Below, piece after piece: positions 57,628 through 64,000 of a stretch of 64,000 nucleotides of DNA. Location: NCBI RefSeq assembly GCF_001654985.1, contig NZ_LXEU01000049.1, positions 124,001 through 188,000 on the forward strand. The letters are read 5' to 3'. Every line of letters begins with the position of its first letter. The first letter of the stretch is position 1. The notes under the pieces are model-generated. The model did not search any database, was not told where the DNA came from, and saw only the letters and a list, made by a program, of their open reading frames with translations. The position numbers were made by a program, and so were the translations under genes. Source of the DNA: Kluyvera georgiana ATCC 51603. Its GTDB lineage: Bacteria; Pseudomonadota; Gammaproteobacteria; Enterobacterales; Enterobacteriaceae.

Positions 57628-58457
57628 ACGGCCTCCTTTTTGTTCTTAAGCTGCTGCCAGATTTCATTGGCCAGCGTGATAAATTCTTCGTCACCGGTTT
57701 GTTGCCAGCGACACTCGAACCAGCCCGCCATCAGCATCAGCACCCACGGACGCCAGCGTAATGTCTGTTGCCACAGGGCGTCTGAAGACAGATGCGCCAG
57801 CTCGGCATAAACCTGAATCAGTTGATAGCGTTGTTGATTGTCCGGCATCCACACCGCCGCCAGCTCCAGGGCGATATCGCCATCGCCCGCGTATTCCCAG
57901 TCGATTAGCCTTAAACCGCCTTCGGTATGCACAATATTGCCGGCGTGGACATCCATATGCAGCGGCGCCAGTCGCAATGGCCGCGGCTCCTTCCGCTGGC
58001 GCAGCCGTTGCAAGCTGCGCAGCCAGAAAGGCGTACGGCGTGACGGGCTGCACTGCTGCCAGTACCGTTCTAACAAAGGCAGGAGCGCCAGCCGCCAGCC
58101 AAATCGAGGCTGCCGATGCAAATCATACAGGAGAGTCGCCAGCGGTTGATGCGCCGGAAGCACGCTTTTGATCTCTCCGGCTAAAAAATCAACCGCCATC
58201 CAGCCGTGCGTATAAAAAACAGGCTTTGGCGCCAGCGTGGCGGGTAGTCGACGTAAGGCGTGATATTGACGAAGGAATTCGCTTTCCGGCGCGTCGGACG
58301 CATGATGCTGACGCAGCACCAGCCGCCGTTCACCGTGTTGAAGAATGCAGCTGCTGCCGCTCAGCCCCGCATATTCGGGGCTGGCGACGATGTGATAGTG
58401 CGGAAATTCACGTGACAGCAGTGCGTCACGTGAAAGCTTACTGTTGCGCAACCGCAC
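57615..58457 (-). CDS. thiK: Thiamine kinase ThiK
   Basis: A 280-residue aminoglycoside-phosphotransferase-fold kinase, in E. coli a thiamine kinase of the salvage route. [12 protein letters not shown] and [21 protein letters not shown] hold the catalytic Asp and Mg-binding motif. The start is uncertain. GTG 58457 gives an N-terminus near the length of E. coli ThiK and follows AGGTAAAG. GTG 58481 would make a 288-residue form. Both overlap the 3' end of lpoB. Confidence 0.9.
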   Translation of the reverse strand: MRLRNSKLSRDALLSREFPHYHIVASPEYAGLSGSSCILQHGERRLVLRQHHASDAPESEFLRQYHALRRLPATLAPKPVFYTHGWMAVDFLAGEIKSVLPAHQPLATLLYDLHRQPRFGWRLALLPLLERYWQQCSPSRRTPFWLRSLQRLRQRKEPRPLRLAPLHMDVHAGNIVHTEGGLRLIDWEYAGDGDIALELAAVWMPDNQQRYQLIQVYAELAHLSSDALWQQTLRWRPWVLMLMAGWFECRWQQTGDEEFITLANEIWQQLKNKKEAVWGQ

Positions 58458-59085
58458 CTTTACCTGACCAGACGATCTCACCGGTTTGTACCAGCATCAG
58501 CTGCATTTGCAGCGTCGGCGCGTTCACGTTGCCGGTAGCGTTAGAGTAGAGCACGTACTGGGCACCCACGTTACGGGCAATGCCCATCGCTTTACTGCGT
58601 GAACCCAGGCTGTCCTGCGGCGACAGGCCTAACTGTTGCTTAGCCACCGCCAGCTGTTGGGCAGACACGAGGGTAAACTTGCCGTTACCTGCCAGCGCGT
58701 TACGCAGCGCGGTTGTCGCTTCCCCGGCGTTCAACGAACCGTTGGTGCGGTTGTTAACGCTGTCGACCAACAAAATGCTGCCCGCCGTTACGCCGCCGGT
58801 TTGCAGCATGTTGCCAACCAGCGGCTGTGCTGCGCCGTTCCAGTCATAGTGCCGTACGCGCGGCGTTGGCTGCGCAGGCGTTTCACCGCCGTGCTCAATC
58901 GGCCCCGGCTGCTGCGGAATCGTCGGCACGCTCGGTACCGTCGGCACCGGCTGCTGCGGCTCAGCTGGCTGTTGTGGCTGCTGCGGATTTGCCGTATCGA
59001 CTGGCGCCGGTTGTTCACGCACCGCACACCCTGCTAGCACCAGCGCCAGCGAGGCCATCAACGCATAGCGACCCAATTTACTCAT
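58438..59085 (-). CDS. lpoB: LpoB, outer-membrane lipoprotein activator of PBP1b
   Basis: A 215-residue lipoprotein. The signal peptide [20 protein letters not shown] ends with lipobox LAGC. A long disordered Pro/Gln-rich linker ([20 protein letters not shown] and onward, about residues 35-75) spans the periplasm. The folded TolB-N-like domain ([20 protein letters not shown] to GKGAVAQQ) binds the UB2H domain of PBP1b. Its last codons overlap the thiK start. Confidence 0.97.
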   Translation of the reverse strand: MSKLGRYALMASLALVLAGCAVREQPAPVDTANPQQPQQPAEPQQPVPTVPSVPTIPQQPGPIEHGGETPAQPTPRVRHYDWNGAAQPLVGNMLQTGGVTAGSILLVDSVNNRTNGSLNAGEATTALRNALAGNGKFTLVSAQQLAVAKQQLGLSPQDSLGSRSKAMGIARNVGAQYVLYSNATGNVNAPTLQMQLMLVQTGEIVWSGKGAVAQQ

Positions 59086-59098
59086 TCCAGTTTACCCC

Positions 59099-59473
59099 TC
59101 ACAGATAAAGATAAAGTCGGGCTTTATGCGCCCCTAAACCGTTAGCCGTCCCGTACAGCGTGACCGACCCCATTGCCGGAATCGTGATGCTGCGCGGCGC
59201 TTCCAGCGGGTGCATTTCCAGCCCTCTGGCGTCATACCAATAAAAACGATAGTGAACGGTGACCGGCTGCCGCCTTTCGTTGAACAGTTTTGCGCTGGCG
59301 GTCGCCTGAATATCTGACGACGAAAGCTCAGGCTTCTCCGCGCTGATACCTGCCGCCAGAACGTTAGACTCCATCACCAGCGTCTGCTGTTCACTGACGG
59401 CGATTTCCGGACGCGAATGACACCCGGTCAGCAGCACCGTACCTAACAAAAGACCCAGACATGCCGATTTCAT
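59099..59473 (-). CDS. ycfL: YcfL, periplasmic lipoprotein (DUF1425)
   Basis: A 124-residue lipoprotein. Signal peptide SACLGLLLGTVLLTGC with lipobox LTGC. The mature domain SRPEIAVSEQQTLVMESNVL and HYRFYWYDARGLEMHPLE has an immunoglobulin-like beta-sandwich pattern. Its function is unknown. It lies 13 bases upstream of lpoB and 3 bases downstream of hinT, as in E. coli. Confidence 0.94.
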   Translation of the reverse strand: MKSACLGLLLGTVLLTGCHSRPEIAVSEQQTLVMESNVLAAGISAEKPELSSSDIQATASAKLFNERRQPVTVHYRFYWYDARGLEMHPLEAPRSITIPAMGSVTLYGTANGLGAHKARLYLYL

Positions 59474-59476
59474 AGA

Positions 59477-59833
59477 TTAGCCTTTATGCGCCAGCATCGG
59501 CCCCAGCGGACGACCGCCCAGCAGGTGCATATGGATGTGGTAAACTTCCTGCCCGCCGTGGCGATTGCAGTTCATGATCAGACGGTAGCCGTCTTCGGCA
59601 ATCCCTTCTTGTTGCGCGATTTTCGCCGCCACGGTAATCATGCGCCCCAGCGCCTGCTCATGTTCGGCGGTAACGTCGTTGGTGGTGGCAATCAAGGTAT
59701 TAGGGATAATCAGAATATGCGTCGGCGCCTGCGGAGAGATATCGCGAAAGGCGGTAACCAGATCGTCCTGATACACCATATCCGACGGGATTTCACGACG
59801 AATAATTTTGCTGAAAATGGTTTCTTCTGCCAT
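59477..59833 (-). CDS. hinT: HinT, HIT-family purine nucleoside phosphoramidase
   Basis: A 118-residue histidine-triad hydrolase of adenosine phosphoramidates. The HIT motif is [10 protein letters not shown]. The N-terminus has [20 protein letters not shown], and [11 protein letters not shown] is conserved. It is the first gene of the hinT-ycfL-lpoB-thiK-nagZ-ycfP run. In K-12 the next upstream gene is fhuE, which is replaced here by ydbL. Confidence 0.97.
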   Translation of the reverse strand: MAEETIFSKIIRREIPSDMVYQDDLVTAFRDISPQAPTHILIIPNTLIATTNDVTAEHEQALGRMITVAAKIAQQEGIAEDGYRLIMNCNRHGGQEVYHIHMHLLGGRPLGPMLAHKG

Positions 59834-59961
59834 ACGGAATTCCTTTATTATTCTGATATGCCGTCGGTAAAATCGTTGCCGACGAACAGGTTAGATGCCA
59901 GAGTATGAGCGAGTTACGCCACTTCTTTCAACCGTAATACGATTTTTCTTACCTCTGGTCG

Positions 59962-60285
59962 CTACTTACGCACCCACTGGCCGTTAATGCCCTGCACATA
60001 TTCACCCGGCAGCGCTTTATCGATCAGTTTTTTCCCCGCCAGCCGTGCCACTTCCTGCTGCGGGAGATTGTTGCTCAATGCCAGTTGCTGATAGCTTTCG
60101 CTACGCGCCTGATTAATTTTCTTTACCAGCGTCAGCGTGTCGCTATCCTTAGCCAGCGCCGCCAGATAGCCACCCTGCGTTTCCCCTACCCGCCCCTGTG
60201 TTCTCGCCTCTGATAGCGTTAACGCCAGCGCCTGAACGCTAAACAGGCCACACAGCAGGACCGCGATGATAGGCATTTTTCTCAT
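59962..60285 (-). CDS. ydbL: YdbL, DUF1318 periplasmic protein
   Basis: A 107-residue secreted protein. The signal peptide MPIIAVLLCGLFSVQALA precedes LTLSEARTQGRVGETQGGYLAAL and the C-terminal YVQGINGQWVRK. In E. coli it is co-expressed with ynbE and ydbH. It is thought to help YnbE form the bridge that lets YdbH move phospholipids to the outer membrane. The gene lies 11 bases downstream of ynbE. Confidence 0.94.
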   Translation of the reverse strand: MRKMPIIAVLLCGLFSVQALALTLSEARTQGRVGETQGGYLAALAKDSDTLTLVKKINQARSESYQQLALSNNLPQQEVARLAGKKLIDKALPGEYVQGINGQWVRK

Positions 60286-60296
60286 GTTGGCGCCCC

Positions 60297-60488
60297 TCAG
60301 AATAGGTCACTACGCGATTTCAACAGATCCTCTACGTCCTTATCGGCCTTGATGCGGATCTCGTGCTCAATCTTAACGTTCATATTGATGGTAATCGGCT
60401 CCTTCGGCGCGGCCACCTCAATGCGCGGTACGCATCCCGATAACAGCGTCATTGTCGCAATGCCCAGTATGGCGATGGATACTCTCAT
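60297..60488 (-). CDS. ynbE: YnbE, small outer-membrane lipoprotein
   Basis: A 63-residue lipoprotein. The signal peptide RVSIAILGIATMTLLSGC ends with lipobox LSGC. The mature part VPRIEVAAPKEPITINMNVK with IEHEIRIKADKDVEDLLK is beta-strand-like and pairs end to end with YdbH in E. coli. The start overlaps the ydbH stop by one base (TAATG). Confidence 0.95.
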   Translation of the reverse strand: MRVSIAILGIATMTLLSGCVPRIEVAAPKEPITINMNVKIEHEIRIKADKDVEDLLKSRSDLF

Positions 60489-63127
60489 TATTGCTCCTTA
60501 CATTCCGTGCCGCTGCGACACGGTACGCCGGGAAGGGTCGCGTGTTGCTCAAGCCATGACTGAAGTTTGTCGCCAAAGCGCAGGCTTCGCCACAAATCAA
60601 AAACATTCTCCTGGTGCGTGTAATTCAGGCGCACCGTACTGCGTTTCTCATCCATCACTCCGGTACCGGTCACCGTCGCCTGTAACGTCAGCATACCCAG
60701 GCTATCGAGATTGATCCGCGTCCACGAGCGGGAGATTTCCATATAGCGTAGCCAGTTGATTGCCGCCCCCGCGGCGATATTATCGTCGGCTACCGCGTCC
60801 GCGGTGTCTTTATCCAAACGTAGCGTCATCGGGCCAGGGTTATGCAGCCAGCCGTCCTTAATAATCCATTTGCTGTCGTTCAACCACAGCGGTAGCGCCC
60901 CATCGACCGGGCCGGACATGGCGAACTGTTTCGGGTTCACCGCGCTCACCAGTTCGCTGGTAGAAATATGTTGCAAGCGCAGCAGCGCCGCGTCGCGCTG
61001 CGGCATGCGCAACTGCTGCATCGTGACTTTGCCACCCAGAACATCAACGCTGACATCGCTCAGCTGCAGCGGCGCCTCTTCACTCCACGGCCAGGTACCC
61101 TGCAGATCGGCGGTCACGTTGCGCACGGTAACCTGGTTAATGATTTCCGCAATTCGCAGGGAGACCGGTCTACGCGTTCCCAGTTGCCAGACGCCCGCTT
61201 TCAGGCGGAATGGCAGCACAAAATCGACGCCGTTGATTTCGTTATCCGGCATCCACGCGCTGCCGTTGCGCAGCACGCCGTGGCCGCCGGCTTCAAACCC
61301 TTGCCCGGCGGCGGCAGAGAACGCGACCTGCGCGTACAGCGTTCCTTCACGCAGCTTCATTTTCCAGTCTGGCGGCACCAGCGGCTGGAACACCTCCAGC
61401 GACTGTTTTGGCCACCACGCCTGCCCGCGTAAACGCTCGCCGTCCCAGCGTCCCGTCACCCGTACCGGGCCAATCTCCCGCGCTTTCAGGTCGCCTTTAA
61501 ACTGGAAGAAGGTCGGATCTCGCCCTTGCACGCTAAAGGTCAGCGCCGATGCGGGCAGCATGCTGCCGCCGGTAAATCGGGTTTCGTTAGCATCGAGCGC
61601 CAGCGTTCCTGTAAACGAAGGATGCTGTTCATTGCGAATCCAGTGGATAGGCTGTTCCAGCTTCAGACGCGGCTTATCAATGGTCATGGTGCCATATTGC
61701 AGCTTATCGAAGCCGGTCGAGAGTGTATTCAGCACAATGGCGCTGTCACGCCATTCGCCAGTCCCGGTCACATCCCAGCGCGCCTGCATTGGCGTAAAGT
61801 GACCATCTCCCCAATAGCGCCAGCGCCAGGTACCTTTGTCCGGCATGAAATTGTCAGCCTGTCCGTCCAGGTGCAACACAAAATCGCCGGTCTGCTGTTC
61901 ATGGGCACGCAAAATAGCCTGTAAGCGACCATCAATGCCCTGCGGCGAAATTTTCACCCCTGCTAGCGGCCAGCGTACGTCATCAATATTCAGCGCATCA
62001 ATCACTCGCCCGCGCGAGCGTAACAGCGCCCCCGGCTGGAACGCCAGAACCGGCGTCATCAGCGGGCCGCTGAGATGTGCGGGCAATTTTGCGTAAAAGA
62101 TCAAATCGCCCTGTTTCGCTTCTCCCACCAGTTGAAGCGGCATGTCGCTGTTATCCATACTCAGCACGCCCGGCCCCACGTTCAGCACCGCCACGCCTTT
62201 CCCGGCATCGCCAGAGGTCAGAACGCTGAGGCGACCGGTCACCTGCGTTTTATCGACCCCTTGTTGCCAATTCTCCAGCTTTACCGCGACGCGGCCGCTG
62301 AGCGGAATGCCTGCCTGATACGGCCAGTTCCAGCGCCCATCGCTGATGGTCAACACCTGTTCCGTTAACGTCCAGGGCAGATCGACTAAGGGATCGCCCT
62401 CGCCGCGCGCCATCATCACCAACTGCCCCTGATTACCGTCCCAGTTAAGTTCCGCATCGACTAGCGAAGGCACCTGCGGCACCTGGAAGGTAGACTCGAG
62501 ATGCCCTTTTACCGGCAAGCCGTCCGGCACCAGCGGCATCGTGAACTCGCCGAGTAATTTAACCGGCGGCTCTCCGTCGATCAGGCTGGCGTGAAATTCG
62601 CTCACCGTCAGCGCCTGTCCGTGCAGTCTGGCGCGTAGCCCAACCTGCTCGCCCGTATACTCCACATCCTGACGCTGCGACGTCAGTGAAACCTTCAGCT
62701 TGCCCTGCCATTTTTCCCATGGGGATAGGCTGAGCGCGTCAATGGTCAGCCAGGTATTTGGCAGCATCGACTGCCATTCCGCCAGCGTGCGGGGCGCACC
62801 GGGAACCGCATCGTTTTGCGGCAGCTTATTAAAACAAAGGGAATTGAGGTTGGCCGATGCGGCATGTAACCGCCAACGGCCAGGATGTGACAGGGTCACG
62901 TCTTTCAGGGCGGCGAGTTCGCAATCCCCCACCAGATAGCGCAAATCGGGAATATGCAGCGCTGAACGCGTCAGCCGCGGGCTCTCGTTAAGCGCAATAC
63001 GCGTACCGGCCGGAAGCCAGATGCCCACCAGCGTAGGAACCCAGTACCCCAGCGTCATCAGCAAGGTGAGCGGCAGAAGTACTAAAAGCAGGAGTAGCGC
63101 AATAATGGCTTTATATTTACCCTTCAT
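60488..63127 (-). CDS. ydbH: YdbH, AsmA-like phospholipid-bridge protein
   Basis: A giant, 879-residue, repeating beta-groove protein of the AsmA/TamB/YhdP class that carries phospholipids from inner to outer membrane, redundantly with TamB and YhdP. One N-terminal anchor (IIALLLLLVLLPLTLLMTLG) is followed by a long periplasmic domain and the C-terminal DUF-like AsmA part (NPKQFAMSGPVDGALPLWLN). The start MKGKYKAI at 63127 makes the length equal to E. coli YdbH. A four-residue longer form from 63139 is possible. Confidence 0.95.
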   Translation of the reverse strand: MKGKYKAIIALLLLLVLLPLTLLMTLGYWVPTLVGIWLPAGTRIALNESPRLTRSALHIPDLRYLVGDCELAALKDVTLSHPGRWRLHAASANLNSLCFNKLPQNDAVPGAPRTLAEWQSMLPNTWLTIDALSLSPWEKWQGKLKVSLTSQRQDVEYTGEQVGLRARLHGQALTVSEFHASLIDGEPPVKLLGEFTMPLVPDGLPVKGHLESTFQVPQVPSLVDAELNWDGNQGQLVMMARGEGDPLVDLPWTLTEQVLTISDGRWNWPYQAGIPLSGRVAVKLENWQQGVDKTQVTGRLSVLTSGDAGKGVAVLNVGPGVLSMDNSDMPLQLVGEAKQGDLIFYAKLPAHLSGPLMTPVLAFQPGALLRSRGRVIDALNIDDVRWPLAGVKISPQGIDGRLQAILRAHEQQTGDFVLHLDGQADNFMPDKGTWRWRYWGDGHFTPMQARWDVTGTGEWRDSAIVLNTLSTGFDKLQYGTMTIDKPRLKLEQPIHWIRNEQHPSFTGTLALDANETRFTGGSMLPASALTFSVQGRDPTFFQFKGDLKAREIGPVRVTGRWDGERLRGQAWWPKQSLEVFQPLVPPDWKMKLREGTLYAQVAFSAAAGQGFEAGGHGVLRNGSAWMPDNEINGVDFVLPFRLKAGVWQLGTRRPVSLRIAEIINQVTVRNVTADLQGTWPWSEEAPLQLSDVSVDVLGGKVTMQQLRMPQRDAALLRLQHISTSELVSAVNPKQFAMSGPVDGALPLWLNDSKWIIKDGWLHNPGPMTLRLDKDTADAVADDNIAAGAAINWLRYMEISRSWTRINLDSLGMLTLQATVTGTGVMDEKRSTVRLNYTHQENVFDLWRSLRFGDKLQSWLEQHATLPGVPCRSGTECKEQ

Positions 63128-63437
63128 GGGTGCAGTCATATCCTGATTGAGCAAGCGGTGATGCCAGACCGCGCAGCGGGCAGTCCAAAGGCGCATATTG
63201 TGTCATGTCAGACCAGAGAGTGAAAGCCGCTGTGATGTTTTAAGAATAGCTGCTGAAAAATAAAATGTGAGGAATTTCAGTTGATTCTGATTGAGAATCA
63301 TCATTCGCGCCCCCATTTAAAGCGCGTATACTGAAGAGAGTTTCTTTACGAATCCTTAGCTTTCAAAACATTTTTATATTTTGTAAGAATTTTTGAATTG
63401 TGCTAACTTGACTCTAAAATCATTGGAGAAAAGTCTC
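63128..63437. promoter_or_regulatory. Divergent ydbH/ldhA intergenic region with Fur-like palindrome
   Basis: A 310-bp region with no gene. TGATTCT-GATTG-AGAATCA (63282-63300) is a perfect 7-bp inverted repeat, continuing TCATTCG; it overlaps a Fur-like match. GCGTATACT (63324-63332) and TTTCTTTACG (63341-63350) follow. It holds the promoters of both genes. Confidence 0.5.
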
Positions 63438-64000
63438 ATGAAAATCGCCGTTTACAGTACAAAGCAGTACGACAAAAAGTACCTGCAAAATGTTAATCAG
63501 GCATATGGCTTTGAGCTTGAGTTTTTTGATTTCCTGTTAACGGAAAAAACGGCCAAAACCGCCCATGGCTGTGAAGCGGTCTGTATTTTCGTTAACGATG
63601 ACGGCAGCCGTCCGGTGCTGGAAGAGTTGAAAAATAACGGCGTGAAGTATATCGCTTTGCGTTGTGCGGGCTTCAACAACGTCGATCTCGACGCGGCGAA
63701 AGAGCTCGGTTTGCGCGTCGTACGCGTCCCTGCCTACGACCCGGAAGCCGTAGCCGAACACGCCATCGGTCTGATGATGACATTGAACCGCCGCATTCAC
63801 CGCGCCTATCAACGTACGCGTGATGCTAACTTCTCGCTGGAAGGCCTGACCGGATTCACCATGTTCGGTAAAACCGCCGGCGTGATCGGTACCGGGAAAA
63901 TCGGCGTTGCCGCCCTGCGTATCCTGAAAGGCTTTGGCATGCGCCTGCTGGCGTTTGACCCGTATCCTAGCGCCGCCGCGCTGGAGCTGGGCGTCGAATA
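63438..64000 (+). CDS. ldhA: D-lactate dehydrogenase, fermentative (3'-truncated by window edge)
   Basis: The first 187 codons of LdhA, starting at ATG 63438 with GGAGAAAAGTCTC upstream. It reduces pyruvate to D-lactate with NADH in fermentation. The N-terminus MKIAVYSTKQYDKKYLQ and the catalytic-domain segment RCAGFNNVDLDAA are typical. The NAD-binding Rossmann motif VIGTGKIG starts near residue 152. The frame remains open at the right edge. In K-12 ldhA is likewise divergent from ydbH. Confidence 0.96.
   Translation, partial: MKIAVYSTKQYDKKYLQNVNQAYGFELEFFDFLLTEKTAKTAHGCEAVCIFVNDDGSRPVLEELKNNGVKYIALRCAGFNNVDLDAAKELGLRVVRVPAYDPEAVAEHAIGLMMTLNRRIHRAYQRTRDANFSLEGLTGFTMFGKTAGVIGTGKIGVAALRILKGFGMRLLAFDPYPSAAALELGVE

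Overview
The window is a chromosomal segment of an enterobacterium (Enterobacteriaceae, Gammaproteobacteria). Almost every gene on the left is recognisable as the orthologue of an Escherichia coli K-12 gene, mostly in K-12 order. The moderately high GC content, the gene set and the way K-12-like blocks are joined point to a relative such as Klebsiella, Raoultella, Kluyvera or Enterobacter rather than to E. coli itself. I cannot fix the genus from sequence alone. There is no phage, transposon, integrase or CRISPR array. rsxC is cut by the left edge and ldhA by the right edge.

Region 1 (1-34300) is the rsx-to-mdtK backbone: the rsxCDGE electron-transfer complex with nth, dtpA, gstA, pdxY-tyrS-pdxH, mliC-anmK, slyB, a membrane diguanylate cyclase, slyA, the ydhIJK efflux genes, ydhF/ydhL, nemR-nemA-gloA, rnt, grxD, mepH, sodB, ydhP, the 29-residue ynhF, purR, punR/punC, cfa, ribC and mdtK. 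Compared with K-12, a diguanylate cyclase lies between slyB and slyA, sodC is missing between ydhK and ydhF, and lhr is missing between rnt and grxD. Many regulatory sites are readable: PhoP, SlyA, NemR (two), PurR (two), a RyhB pairing site on sodB, and two cfa promoters.

Region 2 (34300-51300) is the variable part. It opens with zinT under a Zur box and three tandem tRNA-Val(GAC) genes. A redox and detoxification block follows: a quinol-monooxygenase-like protein, a PspE-like rhodanese, a CMD-family protein, an aldo/keto reductase, a flavodoxin-fold oxidoreductase and a divergent LysR regulator with a clean palindrome. Then come a YbbY-like purine permease, two small proteins, and a siderophore-uptake locus. 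In that locus a TonB-dependent receptor faces an ATPase-permease-permease-binding-protein operon. The operon is translationally coupled to an RpiR/SIS regulator and is followed by a hydroxyisobutyrate-dehydrogenase-like enzyme and an MpaB/DUF2236 putative oxygenase. This combination is the most unusual system in the window.

Region 3 (51400-59833) matches the K-12 25-minute segment: ldtC, bhsA/comR, ycfJ, ndh (with PdhR and FNR boxes), ycfP, nagZ, thiK, lpoB, ycfL, hinT. Region 4 (59962-64000) matches the K-12 31-minute segment: ydbL-ynbE-ydbH and ldhA. Segments that are far apart in K-12 are therefore adjacent here, with junctions near 34.3-35.5 kb, 51.3 kb and 59.9 kb.
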